Shown here: piece after piece, positions 50,919 through 61,678 of the stretch
Layout of the letters: every line of letters starts with the position of its first letter
Numbering within the stretch: position 1 is the first letter of the stretch
Assembly (NCBI GenBank): GCA_945903305.1
Contig: CAMDOA010000004.1
Span: 1-64,000 of the forward strand
Direction: 5' to 3'
DNA length: 64,000 nt
Source: Chitinophaga pinensis
GTDB taxonomy: Bacteria; Bacteroidota; Bacteroidia; Chitinophagales; UBA10324
Made by a program: the position numbers and the translations under genes
Notes under the pieces: model-generated
What the model was told of the DNA's origin: nothing
Database searches by the model: none
What the model saw: the letters and a program-made list of their open reading frames with translations, nothing else

Positions 50919-51917
50919 ATGAGAAAAGGCTCAGTGATATTGTTTTATATAATGGTGTTTTACATGTTTATGTCTTTCAGCTGGTGGACCATTTTATTGC
51001 TTGAAAAAAACAAGGAAGCTTTTTTTGAAGAAAAAAAATATATCGAATTAAAAAATTCACTTGATATCAGTTTGACTGCTAAAAAAGTAAACCTTCAATC
51101 ATTTCAACAATTAGAAAAACGATACCTGGCGCAACGCCGTATGATTTTAAGTGAAGCGTTGGTTATGATGATTCTTTTAATGGCCGGCACTTTTCAATTG
51201 TATCGCACTTTCAAAAAAGAAATTGATTTAAACAGAAGGCAGAAAAATTTTCTGCTTTCAATTACACACGAATTAAAAAGTCCGCTTTCATCCACCAAAC
51301 TTTCCTTGCAAACTTTATTAAAGCGAAACAAATTAGATGAAACAAATTATTTTAAACTGGTGAATAACAGTTTGAATGATGTGGAGCGGTTAAAAATTTT
51401 AGTTGATAATCTTTTACTCTCCGCGCGAATTGAAGATCATACCTACCAACCTGTTTTTGAGCTTTGTAATATTTCTGATATCGCCGACGAAATTTTCAGT
51501 AAATCAAAAATGGTTTATGCCTTGCGAAAAAAAATTGAATTTACTATTCAACCTAATTTACTGGTGAGTGGCGATACACTTGCGTTGCAAACCATTGTAA
51601 TTAATCTGATCGACAATGCTATAAAATATACTGCTGCTGATGCCAACATTTATTGTAATTTGTATGAAGATGTAAATGATGTGGTGATAACCGTGGCTGA
51701 TGATGGCTTTGGAATTCCTGAAACCGAAAAGCAAAAAATATTCAGTAAGTTTTACAGAGTTGGCAATGAAGATACAAGAACAACCACCGGAACAGGGCTT
51801 GGATTGTACATGGTGAAAGAGTTGTTGAAATTGCTGAAAGGAAAAGTAGAAGTAAAAAATAATTCGCCGAAAGGAACCGTGTTTGAAATCAGTTTGCCAA
51901 AAGCACAATTAAGTTAA
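50919..51917 (+). CDS. Sensor histidine kinase
   Basis: FLLSITHELKSPLSSTKLSLQTL; LIDNAIKYT; DDGFGIPETEKQKIFSKFYR; GTGLGLYMVKEL. Confidence 0.93.
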   Translation: MRKGSVILFYIMVFYMFMSFSWWTILLLEKNKEAFFEEKKYIELKNSLDISLTAKKVNLQSFQQLEKRYLAQRRMILSEALVMMILLMAGTFQLYRTFKKEIDLNRRQKNFLLSITHELKSPLSSTKLSLQTLLKRNKLDETNYFKLVNNSLNDVERLKILVDNLLLSARIEDHTYQPVFELCNISDIADEIFSKSKMVYALRKKIEFTIQPNLLVSGDTLALQTIVINLIDNAIKYTAADANIYCNLYEDVNDVVITVADDGFGIPETEKQKIFSKFYRVGNEDTRTTTGTGLGLYMVKELLKLLKGKVEVKNNSPKGTVFEISLPKAQLS

Positions 51918-52017
51918 AAACAAAGGCTGAAGTAAAACGAGATAATTGAAAGTGAAATTGAAACGAATCAACTAATCAACCAATGAACTAATGAACTAAT
52001 CACTAAATTTAAAAATC

Positions 52018-52713
52018 ATGCTAAACAGAATTTTAGTTGTTGAAGACGAAAAGAGTTTACTCGATGCCATTCGCATGAATCTGGAAATAGAAGACTATGA
52101 AGTAGTGAGTGCGACTAATGGAATTGATGCGTTGAAAATATTTAAAGAGCAGCGATTTAATTTGATTGTGCTGGATGTAATGATGCCCGAGATGGATGGT
52201 TTTCAGGTGTGCGAAAAAATAAGAATTTCAGATTCTGAAACGCCCATTATTTTTCTGACTGCGAAAGACACACATGAGGATAAAGTGATGGGATTGAAAA
52301 TGGGAGCTGATGATTACCTCACGAAACCTTTTAACCTCGAAGAATTATTGCTTCGCGTGAAAGTTTTAGTGAAGCACAGTTTAAAGGGAACCGGTAAGGA
52401 TAAAAAATCAGCCACTGTTGAATTTGGAAACTGCATGGTTGATTTTAAAACCTTCACTGCAAAAGGAACCAGAGGTAAAAAAATTCAGCTCACACAAAAA
52501 GAAGCAGCGCTTTTAAAATTATTAATCGATCGAAAAAATCAAGTGGTATCGCGCCAGCATATTTTACAAACCGCGTGGGGATACGATGTAACTCCAAGCA
52601 CACGCACCATAGATAATTTTATTCTGGCTTTCCGCAGATATTTTGAAAAAGATTCGCGCAATCCGAAACACTTTTTTTCAATCAGGGGTGTGGGTTACAA
52701 GTTCGTCGAATAA
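52018..52713 (+). CDS. OmpR-family response regulator
   Basis: ILVVEDEKSLLDAIR, LDVMMPEMDGF, FLTAK; winged-helix C-terminus. Confidence 0.95.
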   Translation: MLNRILVVEDEKSLLDAIRMNLEIEDYEVVSATNGIDALKIFKEQRFNLIVLDVMMPEMDGFQVCEKIRISDSETPIIFLTAKDTHEDKVMGLKMGADDYLTKPFNLEELLLRVKVLVKHSLKGTGKDKKSATVEFGNCMVDFKTFTAKGTRGKKIQLTQKEAALLKLLIDRKNQVVSRQHILQTAWGYDVTPSTRTIDNFILAFRRYFEKDSRNPKHFFSIRGVGYKFVE

Positions 52714-52730
52714 AAATATTTCGCAGTAAT

Positions 52731-53255
52731 TTATTTCTCTGTTTTTTCTTCCGGGATAAAATTGAGCGAAGCAGAGTTCATACAATATCTTAATCCTGTT
52801 GGTCGCGGACCATCTTCAAACACATGGCCTAAGTGAGCGTGACACTTGGCACATTGTATTTCAATGCGCACCATTCCATATTCATTATCTGATTTTTCAA
52901 TAATAGATGAATCTGTAACCGGTTTAAAAAAACTTGGCCAGCCAGTGCCTGAATCAAACTTGCTATCGGAACTAAACAAGGGCGAATTGCAAACAACACA
53001 ATTGTAAACTCCGGTAATGTGATGGTCCCAGTACTTATTTTTAAATGGTGGTTCGGTGCTGCACATTTGTGTTACACTGTATTGTTCTGCCGTCAGTTTT
53101 TCTTTCAACAGATTTTTGTCAATCACAATGGCAGGTTTTTCATCGGCATTTTCTTTCATGGTAGTACTGTTTTGTTTTTCATTTTGAGTTTGCCCGCATG
53201 CCGGTAATATACTTACCAGCATCAATAGGGCAGAAATAAATTTTATCCTTTTCAT
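52731..53255 (-). CDS. msrB: Peptide-methionine (R)-S-oxide reductase, lipoprotein form
   Basis: YNCVVCNSPLFSSDSKFDSGTGWPSFFKP...CAKCHAHLGHVFEDGPRPTGLRYCMNSASLNF. Confidence 0.94.
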   Translation of the reverse strand: MKRIKFISALLMLVSILPACGQTQNEKQNSTTMKENADEKPAIVIDKNLLKEKLTAEQYSVTQMCSTEPPFKNKYWDHHITGVYNCVVCNSPLFSSDSKFDSGTGWPSFFKPVTDSSIIEKSDNEYGMVRIEIQCAKCHAHLGHVFEDGPRPTGLRYCMNSASLNFIPEEKTEK

Positions 53256-53314
53256 TTTAATTTATTTGTGGAATGCTATTTAAAATTTCTCTTTGCATTA
53301 AACAAATTCAAATC

Positions 53315-54898
53315 ATGAATAAAAAGTTCAACCTCCTTGTCACATTGTTTATGCTGATTAACGGATTAAACGCAAATGCGCAAACCAACGAACTGAAAAC
53401 ATTGCAGGTAAATATTTTCAAAAACGGAACTTACTTCATTGCCAAGGAATCGAAAGCCAATGGTGAAGTTGCCCGATTTCCGGTGCCTGCCGGTCCGCTG
53501 CAATCTACCTTTTGGATTTATACTCCGAAAGAAAATAAAATTAATCGCATTTCTATTTTGACTGATACGGTTAAAGTAAAAAGATCAACCGTTGCCTTTC
53601 ACGATTTTTTCATGGCTAATAAAGGCAAGCAAGCAATAGTTACTTATTCATTTGGTTCAGGAAGTTCCGTTCGTACAGTTGAGGGGATAATAAAAGAAAA
53701 TTCAAGCAACATGATTAAACTGGAAACGGCTGCGGGGCTTCCTATTTTTTTTCAATCTACAAATATTCTGGAGTTCGGTTTAAAAGAAAAAGAAAACACG
53801 AAGTACTTTGTTGATTCAACTATGCGAATTGCAAAAGTATTTTTCAAACAACCTGTAGCGGACGAAACTGTTTTGCTTTCTTATATGAGTGCAGGAATTC
53901 AATGGTTGCCATCTTATAGTATTCGATTAAGCGATGCGGGAAAACTACAATTAGAAATGAAGGCATTGGTCGAAAATTATTCTGAAGTAATAAATAATGC
54001 TGATGTGGTGCTTACTGTTGGCAAACCTCAAATGCTTTATGGAAATTCAATTGACCCCATTGTGAATGATTATTTTACAGGTGGAACAGGTGGCTATGTG
54101 CCAGCACAGGTTTATAATTATGGCGCTTATGCGCAAACACTTTCATCATCCATGTATGATAATGCTGCGGTTTCGGAAGAAAGAAGTTATGATGGATATG
54201 CAGGCGAGTTAAATTATCAATACAATACTGAAGGAGAAAAAACCAATGATTTGTATATCTACAAATTGGGGAAAGTTTCGTTGCCTAAAAATTCGAAATC
54301 ATCGTTCAGTATTTTTTCTGCTTCATTACCTTACGAAGATTTGTATGAAGTAAACATTAATGATTATGTAAATTTTTATTCCACTCAAAACATTCAAAAA
54401 AACGACGACCGTTATTTTGATGTGTATCATAGTTTGCGAATTACCAACTCTACTAATTTTCCTTTTACAACCGCACCGGTTTTTGTGCAGGATGAAAAAT
54501 TAAATCCGCTGGCACAAGATCAAATTAAGTACACACCAAAAGGAAGTAAGGTGAAAGTGCAATTGAGCAAGGCGGTGGATGTGCAGATTAAAGGCGATGA
54601 AGCTGAAGTAAGCCGAAGTGAAACTTTAAAGAAATTTAACAATGCCCAGTACCGAAAGGTTACGATTAAGGGCACCATTCATGTTGAAAATTTACAGGAC
54701 AAAATCATTAAACTGAATATTAACAAAGCCATAATGGGTGAAATAATTGAAGTATCGGATGGAGGTGTTATTACTAAACCCGGAAAATTTACCGGACTAA
54801 ATCCTAACACTACTTCGGAATGGAATATTGAATTAACCGGCAATCAGAAGAAAGATATTACTTACACTTATGATGTTTGGATTTATGCGGGGAACTGA
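53315..54898 (+). CDS. DUF4139-domain secreted protein
   Basis: Signal peptide; YMSAGIQWLPSYSIRLSDAGKLQLEMKALVENYSEVINNADVVLTVGKP. Confidence 0.8.
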   Translation: MNKKFNLLVTLFMLINGLNANAQTNELKTLQVNIFKNGTYFIAKESKANGEVARFPVPAGPLQSTFWIYTPKENKINRISILTDTVKVKRSTVAFHDFFMANKGKQAIVTYSFGSGSSVRTVEGIIKENSSNMIKLETAAGLPIFFQSTNILEFGLKEKENTKYFVDSTMRIAKVFFKQPVADETVLLSYMSAGIQWLPSYSIRLSDAGKLQLEMKALVENYSEVINNADVVLTVGKPQMLYGNSIDPIVNDYFTGGTGGYVPAQVYNYGAYAQTLSSSMYDNAAVSEERSYDGYAGELNYQYNTEGEKTNDLYIYKLGKVSLPKNSKSSFSIFSASLPYEDLYEVNINDYVNFYSTQNIQKNDDRYFDVYHSLRITNSTNFPFTTAPVFVQDEKLNPLAQDQIKYTPKGSKVKVQLSKAVDVQIKGDEAEVSRSETLKKFNNAQYRKVTIKGTIHVENLQDKIIKLNINKAIMGEIIEVSDGGVITKPGKFTGLNPNTTSEWNIELTGNQKKDITYTYDVWIYAGN

Positions 54899-54953
54899 TT
54901 TGTAATTAAAATTCGATTTTTATTTAAATTGGTCTTTCTAAAAACTGCTTTTT

Positions 54954-55289
54954 ATGGACGATAAAGAAAAAAAAGTTGCTGATGATTCAAGAATAAAATA
55001 TTGGGTGGATGAACATATTCCTGTGAATGAAATTGAAAAGGAATTATCGGAGGTGGGATTTAGTGAGGATGAAATTGCTGAGAGTATAAGAGCTTATAAA
55101 AAAGTAAAGAATGCCGGCAAGCATTCTATTGGAATTACCTGTGTAATAATTGGTGCCGTGATGGGATTTTCATCTTGCCTTCTTGCGATTCTTAATCCTG
55201 TGTCGGCTTTGTTTGATGTATTTCTTTATGGCATTACTCCTATTGCCATTCTTGTTTTATTTGTTGGGTTGTATTTTTTGTTTGAATGA
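54954..55289 (+). CDS. Hypothetical small membrane protein
   Basis: Charged N-terminus, two hydrophobic C-terminal helices. Confidence 0.6.
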   Translation: MDDKEKKVADDSRIKYWVDEHIPVNEIEKELSEVGFSEDEIAESIRAYKKVKNAGKHSIGITCVIIGAVMGFSSCLLAILNPVSALFDVFLYGITPIAILVLFVGLYFLFE

Positions 55290-55382
55290 AATAAATTTTA
55301 ATAACAATAATTTAAAGTCCGGCAAAAACTATTGTTCATTTCGTTTACCTTTGAAGCCCGTAACTAATAATTACACTTACGC

Positions 55383-57038
55383 ATGACTAAATATATTTTT
55401 GTTACGGGGGGCGTTACTTCTTCATTAGGTAAAGGAATTATTTCGGCTTCGCTCGCCAAGTTGTTACAAGCCCGTGGATTTACTGTTACCATTCAAAAAT
55501 TTGATCCTTACATTAATGTTGATCCGGGCACTATGAACCCATATGAACATGGTGAATGTTATGTAACCGATGATGGTGCCGAAACAGATTTAGACCTCGG
55601 ACACTACGAGCGTTTTTTAAACACACCCACTTCGCAGGCAAATAATGTAACTACCGGTCGTATATATCAAACGGTAATTAACAAGGAGCGCGAAGGTGCT
55701 TACCTTGGAAAAACAGTGCAGGTGGTTCCGCACATTACCGATGAAATAAAGCGCAGGATGATGTTGCTCGGCGACCAGAGAAATTTCGACATTATTATTA
55801 CTGAGATAGGTGGAACAGTGGGCGACATTGAATCATTACCATACATTGAAGCAGTGCGACAAATAAAATGGGAATTAGGAAGCAGCACTTGCTTAGTTAT
55901 TCATTTAACACTTATCCCCTATTTGAAAGCTGCCAAGGAGTTAAAAACAAAGCCCACTCAGCATTCTGTTAAAGAATTATTAGAGTTGGGAGTGCAGCCC
56001 GATATTTTGGTATGCCGCACGGAGTATCCGCTGAATGCGGAGTTGCGCCGCAAGGTTGCGCTGTTTTGTAATGTAACTACCAATGCGGTGGTTGAAAGTA
56101 TTGATGCCGATTCAATTTACGATGTTCCGCTGCTGATGCTGAAGGAGAAACTGGATAAAACAGTGATGGGAAAACTGAAACTGATTTCGAAGGAAGAACC
56201 GCACCTGGAAAAATGGAAGGAATTTTTAGGGAAGCTGAAAAACCCGACATCGGATGTACGCATTGGGTTGGTTGGAAAATATGTGGAGTTGCAGGATGCT
56301 TATAAATCTATTCTGGAATCGTTCATTCACGCAGGTGCCTACAACGAAACAAAAGTGAACATTGATTTTATTCCGGCTGAGCAGGTGAATGACGCGAATG
56401 TTCAACACTTACTTGGTAAGTTGGATGGTGTGTTGGTGGCTCCCGGTTTTGGCGAGCGTGGTTTTGAAGGCAAGTTAGCGGCCATTAAGTATGTGCGTGA
56501 AAATAATATTCCGTTCTTCGGCATTTGTTTGGGCATGCAGGCATGTGTGGTTGAGTTTGCCCGAAATGTTTTAGGTTGGAAGGATGCAAACACAACTGAG
56601 TGCGACCCGAACACTCCGTATCCGGTGATTGATTTAATGGAGGAGCAAAAGAAGATTACTGAGAAAGGTGCCACTATGCGATTGGGAGCTTACAATTGTC
56701 ACATTAAAAAAAGTTCGAAATCATATCAGGCTTATAACAATTCAGATATTTCGGAACGGCACAGGCATCGTTGGGAAATGAATAACAAGTACATTTCTGA
56801 TTTTGAAAATGCAGGACTGATGATGATGGGTACCAATACCGAAAGTGGTTTGGTGGAAATTGTTGAATTAAAAAAACATCCCTACTTTATTGGGGTTCAG
56901 TTTCACCCTGAATTAAAAAGTACGGTAGATAATCCGCATCCGCTTTTCATGCGATTTATACAGGCAGCAAAAGAGCATAAACAAAAGCCTTTGAACGGTT
57001 CAAATAACCGGCAGGAAAATGTATCTGTTTATTTATAA
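55383..57038 (+). CDS. pyrG: CTP synthase
   Basis: [34 protein letters not shown] domain [16 protein letters not shown]. Confidence 0.97.
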   Translation: MTKYIFVTGGVTSSLGKGIISASLAKLLQARGFTVTIQKFDPYINVDPGTMNPYEHGECYVTDDGAETDLDLGHYERFLNTPTSQANNVTTGRIYQTVINKEREGAYLGKTVQVVPHITDEIKRRMMLLGDQRNFDIIITEIGGTVGDIESLPYIEAVRQIKWELGSSTCLVIHLTLIPYLKAAKELKTKPTQHSVKELLELGVQPDILVCRTEYPLNAELRRKVALFCNVTTNAVVESIDADSIYDVPLLMLKEKLDKTVMGKLKLISKEEPHLEKWKEFLGKLKNPTSDVRIGLVGKYVELQDAYKSILESFIHAGAYNETKVNIDFIPAEQVNDANVQHLLGKLDGVLVAPGFGERGFEGKLAAIKYVRENNIPFFGICLGMQACVVEFARNVLGWKDANTTECDPNTPYPVIDLMEEQKKITEKGATMRLGAYNCHIKKSSKSYQAYNNSDISERHRHRWEMNNKYISDFENAGLMMMGTNTESGLVEIVELKKHPYFIGVQFHPELKSTVDNPHPLFMRFIQAAKEHKQKPLNGSNNRQENVSVYL

Positions 57039-57077
57039 GTTTGCGCCCCTTAATTAAAACAGCAGTTAAAAATTTAA

Positions 57078-58946
57078 ATGGATAAGAATACGATAACCGG
57101 CCTGGTGCTGATAGGTGCATTACTATTGATTTGGAGTATTTACAATCAACCATCGGCAGAGCAATTAGCCCAGCAAAAAAAAGCGCAGGATTCCATTGAA
57201 TTAGTAAATAAGATTGCTGAAAAGGAAGCAGCGGCCAAGGAGGCAAGTAATAAATCAAATACATCAGAACTGTCGGCATCAGATACCACCGTGGCAAAAG
57301 CTGCGATTATTAATGCCGGTTATTTTTCTGCTGATACCAATGCGCACGAAGATTTCCTGACAATGGAAAATGATGTGTTAAAAGTTACACTCACCAACAA
57401 AGGTGGAAGAGTAAATGCTGTTGAATTAAAAAACTATAAAACTTTCGATGGAAAGAACATGGTGTTGTTTGAAAGCGCCAGTTCCGAATTTTCGTATGTA
57501 TTTTTTTCCGGCACCAATCAGATTAACACCGGCGATATTTATTTTAAAACTGAAAATAAATCTGTACTCATCACCGGAAAAGATTCTTCAAGCATTCAGT
57601 ACCGTGCTTATTTAAGTGATGATAAATACATTGAGCAGACTTATACTATTCGCCCGGGTTCATACATGATTGGCTACAGTTTAAAACTTAATGGACTCGA
57701 CAGCATTATTACTCAGAACAACCAGTTCCTTACTTTACTTTGGAAACAACGGTTATTAAATGGCGAACATACTATTAGCGACAATCAGGCTTATTCGTCA
57801 GTCTATTATAAATATCCGAACGAAAGCGCAAGCAGTCTTTCGTTGACCGAAGATGGCGCTGATAAATTTCCTGCCGCTTTGGAATGGATTTCGTTCAAAC
57901 AGCACTTTTTTAATTCGGCCATAATTGCTCCTAAAATTTTTGAACAAGGCAATGCAAAAGTTTTGCTCGATACGGGAAAAGTATTTGTAAAAACCATGTC
58001 GGCCGAATTGGTGATGCCCTATGTGCATAATAAAGAAAATGTTTATCCGATGAATTTTTATTTCGGGCCGAATCATTATCAGAGTTTACAAAAATTAGGA
58101 AACGGGTTTGAAGAAATTGTGCCACTCGGTTGGGGAATATTCTCATGGTTCGCTACACCTATTAATAAATATTTTATTCTACCGCTTTTCAACCTGCTCG
58201 ATAATTTTATAAATAATTATGGCATCATCATTTTAATTCTCACCATCATCATTCGGGTTATCACCTTACCAATGACTTACAAGTCAATGGTATCGGCAGC
58301 TAAAATGAAAGTACTAAAGCCGGAGATTGATGAACTGAAAGAAAAATTTAAAGACGATCAGGGAAAATTCGGTCAGGAGCAAATGAAATTGTTTGGAAAA
58401 GCCGGAGTAAATCCATTAGGCGGATGCTTGCCATTGCTGATACAGATTCCGATTTTAACTGCCATGTACACTTTATTCCCTAATGCAATTGAATTGCGTA
58501 TGGAACCGTTTTTATGGGCAAAAGATTTATCATCCTATGATTCTATCTGGAATTTCCCCAATAATTTTTCTCTGCCTTTCTATGGCGACCATGTAAGCTT
58601 GTTCACTTTGTTAATGACTGTTACACAAATTATCATGGCGGTTTATACCAGCCAGATGAATAATATAACAGGGCAAATGAAGTGGATGCAATACATTTTT
58701 CCTGTCATGCTACTTGGTATATTTAATAATCTGCCTGCTGCCTTAACCTACTATTATTTTCTCTTTAATGTATTTTCAATCATCATGCAATGGGGTGTGC
58801 AGAAATATATGATTGACGAGAAAGCCATTCACGCACAAATTCAGGAAAACAAAAAGAAGACTCCGAAAAAATCAGGCTTCATGGCACGGCTGGAAGAAAT
58901 GCAGAAAAAACAACGGACTGCACAAAGAGACCGGATGAAAAAATAA
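57078..58946 (+). CDS. yidC: Membrane protein insertase YidC
   Basis: MDKNTITGLVLIGALLLIW; C-terminal GIIILILTIIIRVITLPMTYKSMVSAAKM...NPLGGCLPLLIQIPILTAMY. Confidence 0.96.
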   Translation: MDKNTITGLVLIGALLLIWSIYNQPSAEQLAQQKKAQDSIELVNKIAEKEAAAKEASNKSNTSELSASDTTVAKAAIINAGYFSADTNAHEDFLTMENDVLKVTLTNKGGRVNAVELKNYKTFDGKNMVLFESASSEFSYVFFSGTNQINTGDIYFKTENKSVLITGKDSSSIQYRAYLSDDKYIEQTYTIRPGSYMIGYSLKLNGLDSIITQNNQFLTLLWKQRLLNGEHTISDNQAYSSVYYKYPNESASSLSLTEDGADKFPAALEWISFKQHFFNSAIIAPKIFEQGNAKVLLDTGKVFVKTMSAELVMPYVHNKENVYPMNFYFGPNHYQSLQKLGNGFEEIVPLGWGIFSWFATPINKYFILPLFNLLDNFINNYGIIILILTIIIRVITLPMTYKSMVSAAKMKVLKPEIDELKEKFKDDQGKFGQEQMKLFGKAGVNPLGGCLPLLIQIPILTAMYTLFPNAIELRMEPFLWAKDLSSYDSIWNFPNNFSLPFYGDHVSLFTLLMTVTQIIMAVYTSQMNNITGQMKWMQYIFPVMLLGIFNNLPAALTYYYFLFNVFSIIMQWGVQKYMIDEKAIHAQIQENKKKTPKKSGFMARLEEMQKKQRTAQRDRMKK

Positions 58947-59043
58947 GGTTTCAATTGCCCAATTTTATTGCTGTTTTCTTGATTTATTAATTCAAGTCTT
59001 TTTGATTAACATTTCAATTTGATTTCATTCTGTTAAAATAATA

Positions 59044-59955
59044 TTATAGAAATTGGGAACTGAACATACCGCCTGTATGTAGACAAATGATTTTACTTTC
59101 AGCTGGAAAGAAATTATTCTTAATTAAATCATTTACTGCATAAAATAATTTACCGCTATAGATTGGTTCCAATTGAATATCGTTTGCATTTTTGAATTGC
59201 TGTATGAATTCCATCAATTCATTATTCCATTTTGCGTATCCACCGAAATGATATTGGTAATTAATTTTCCAGTTTGGTTCAGTGTTATGCTCGGCTTGGT
59301 TTGCAACCGTGCTGCCTGCACAAATTAATTGATGAACGGTTTCTTCTAAATAATTTTCGCATTTTAAAACTGCAATACCAATCACTTTTGTTTTTGAAGG
59401 AGCGGATAAAGCAAGCCCGGCGAGTGTGCCTCCGCTACCAACAGGTGTAAATATGAAATCAAATTCTTCATCTATCGGTTCCAGAATTTCCATGCACCCT
59501 TTTACTCCAAAATCATTTCCACCGCCTTCAGGGATTATAAAATGTTTACCGAATTTATGCTGCAATTCATTTTGATATTCTTCATCTCCTCTCCTTCTGT
59601 ATTCTTCACGCGAAACGAAATGCAGTTTCAGTCCAAACTCTTCAGCTCCTTTTAACACATGATTATATTCAGTTAATTTTTCTCCCCTGATAATTCCAAT
59701 GCATGAAATATTATTGAGTGAACATACTTTGGCAGTTGCGATAATATGATTGCTGAATGCACCCCCGAAAGTTAGAACTGGCAAATTGGAATTCCTTGCT
59801 TCTTCCAGATTGTATTTGAGTTTGAATAATTTATTTCCTCCCCTAATTTCATCAATCAAATCCAAACGAAGAACTTTCCAGGTCAATTGCTTCTCCTTTG
59901 TTAGGGTAGTTTCAATCTGTTGAATAATTGGATGGTATGGTGGAAGATTAATCAT
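59044..59955 (-). CDS. ACC deaminase/D-cysteine desulfhydrase-like PLP enzyme
   Basis: LRLDLIDEIRGGNKLFKLKYNL, LTFGGAFSNHIIATA, FTPVGSGGTLAGLAL. Confidence 0.88.
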   Translation of the reverse strand: MINLPPYHPIIQQIETTLTKEKQLTWKVLRLDLIDEIRGGNKLFKLKYNLEEARNSNLPVLTFGGAFSNHIIATAKVCSLNNISCIGIIRGEKLTEYNHVLKGAEEFGLKLHFVSREEYRRRGDEEYQNELQHKFGKHFIIPEGGGNDFGVKGCMEILEPIDEEFDFIFTPVGSGGTLAGLALSAPSKTKVIGIAVLKCENYLEETVHQLICAGSTVANQAEHNTEPNWKINYQYHFGGYAKWNNELMEFIQQFKNANDIQLEPIYSGKLFYAVNDLIKNNFFPAESKIICLHTGGMFSSQFL

Positions 59956-59977
59956 GAAATATTTTTTCTATACATGG

Positions 59978-60060
59978 GACACTGATTAGTACTGATTCAG
60001 CGGATTGTAACGGATTTAATATCAGTGCGCATCTGTTTTATCCGTTTAAATCCGTGTCCT
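59978..60060. repeat. Intergenic imperfect palindrome
   Basis: gacactgattagtactgattcagcggattgtaacggat ... atccgtttaaatccgtgtcc. Confidence 0.6.
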
Positions 60061-60472
60061 ATTCTTCTCCGGCCGAATATTTTTTTTGGCGCAGTTGTTT
60101 TTTCTCGCCTTGAATTTTTTTGCCTGACAATCTTTTTTTCTTCGCACCGGCTGATACAGAAGTTTTAATTCGCTTCTTGGTTTTCTTCAGTGCATTGGTC
60201 AGTGCTTCCTCTAATTTCCTAAGCGCAATTTTTTTATTTCCGAGCTGGGTTCGGTCTTCCTGCACATCAATCAACAGCACTCCTTCATCACTCAGTTTAT
60301 TTTTCAGTTTGTGTTGAATTAGTTTTTTTTCTTCAACAGAAATTCCATTGCTTTTTGCTACATCAAAAAATAACTGAATTCGGGTGCTGACTTTATTTAC
60401 ATTCTGTCCGCCCTTGCCGCCGCTGCGAGTGGCCTTAATAATCAGTTCAGAAAGAATTGTTTTGAAATCCAA
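60059..60472 (-). CDS. arfB: Alternative ribosome-rescue aminoacyl-tRNA hydrolase ArfB
   Basis: RSGGKGGQNVNKVSTRIQLFF (GGQ domain), basic C-terminal tail. Confidence 0.92.
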   Translation of the reverse strand: MDFKTILSELIIKATRSGGKGGQNVNKVSTRIQLFFDVAKSNGISVEEKKLIQHKLKNKLSDEGVLLIDVQEDRTQLGNKKIALRKLEEALTNALKKTKKRIKTSVSAGAKKKRLSGKKIQGEKKQLRQKKYSAGEE

Positions 60473-60489
60473 GTGAGAAATTAAATTGA

Positions 60490-60918
60490 TTACTGCTTTC
60501 TTCCTGAATAGATGATTTGAGTTGTGTTTGGAAAATATTCCTCGGTATCATAAAAACAAATGCTGTCGTTAGCAATAAAGAAATCCAACGAAACAACACG
60601 ATTCGTATCTGCTATGCTTGCTGCAAATGAAATAATTATTGAATCTGCTGATGTCATTTTCAAATTATATCCCAAAAAAGAAATTCGATTATTATTAAGT
60701 CTTGTTACTTCTAAATTCAAATTATTTACGGTGTCGGCAGTATAAAAACCAGACCAACTCGAATAGAAGTAATGGAATTTTGTCAGGTGATAATTTCCAT
60801 TAACCATTGATGCATCATATTCCGGGTTCGAATTAGTTGGCGGTACAACTTTTTTCTTGCACGCACTCATTCCTAAAACCAATAAAATCAAAATCAGAAA
60901 TCGAAAATGTTTTTTCAA
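60490..60918 (-). CDS. Hypothetical lipoprotein
   Basis: Lipobox FLILILLVLGMSACKKK; no family recognised. Confidence 0.65.
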   Translation of the reverse strand: MKKHFRFLILILLVLGMSACKKKVVPPTNSNPEYDASMVNGNYHLTKFHYFYSSWSGFYTADTVNNLNLEVTRLNNNRISFLGYNLKMTSADSIIISFAASIADTNRVVSLDFFIANDSICFYDTEEYFPNTTQIIYSGRKQ

Positions 60919-60967
60919 AACAATAAATTAAATTTTTCTGTTGTTAAAATTAATTTTTATCATGAAT

Positions 60968-61600
60968 TTACGACTGACTCTTTCGACGGCCAATTTCATC
61001 GCGAACGGCAATTGCTTTTTCATAATCTTCCTTCTCAATATATTTCTGCAGCATTTCATTCAGTTCAGGCAACGATGCTTTTGATAGATCACCGGTACTT
61101 ACACCGGAAGAAATTTTAGGTTCGCTCTTTTTAATTCCCTTTTCTTTCGGCTTTGATTTTTCTTTTTCTCCTTCCTGTTCCTGATCTTGTTCTTCAATAA
61201 TTAAACCAGCAGAATCAAGAATAAAATCATAAGTATAAATGGGGCAATCAAAACGAATGGCTAAGGCAATGGCATCGGAAGTGCGCGAATCAATTTCAAT
61301 CATATCATTATCACGCTGGCAAACTAACTGCGAAAAAAATATTCCATCAACCAGATTATTAATCACTATCTCTTTTAAATCAATGGCGAAAGCATTGCAC
61401 ATACTTTTCATCAGGTCGTGCGTAAGTGGCCGGCTTGGATTCATTTTTTCCAAGGCCACTGCAATTGCCTGTGCTTCAAAACCACCAATCACAATCGGCA
61501 AGCGGCGAATGCCGCCTACTTCGCCTAACACTACTGCATAAGAATGCGATTGTGTAATGCTGTGAGAGAGTGCTACTATTTCCAGTTCTATTTTTTTCAT
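60968..61600 (-). CDS. Bifunctional nuclease (DUF151) family protein with C-terminal UVR-like motif
   Basis: LPIVIGGFEAQAIAVALEKM...IEIDSRTSDAIALAIRFDCPIY; LQKYIEKEDYEKAIAVRDEI. Confidence 0.9.
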   Translation of the reverse strand: MKKIELEIVALSHSITQSHSYAVVLGEVGGIRRLPIVIGGFEAQAIAVALEKMNPSRPLTHDLMKSMCNAFAIDLKEIVINNLVDGIFFSQLVCQRDNDMIEIDSRTSDAIALAIRFDCPIYTYDFILDSAGLIIEEQDQEQEGEKEKSKPKEKGIKKSEPKISSGVSTGDLSKASLPELNEMLQKYIEKEDYEKAIAVRDEIGRRKSQS

Positions 61601-61678
61601 CTGTTGTCGGGTGTAAATGTAAAGTCAGAATTTAATTCATGATTTGGAAAAGCATGTTGGTGAAAACACCAACATTGA

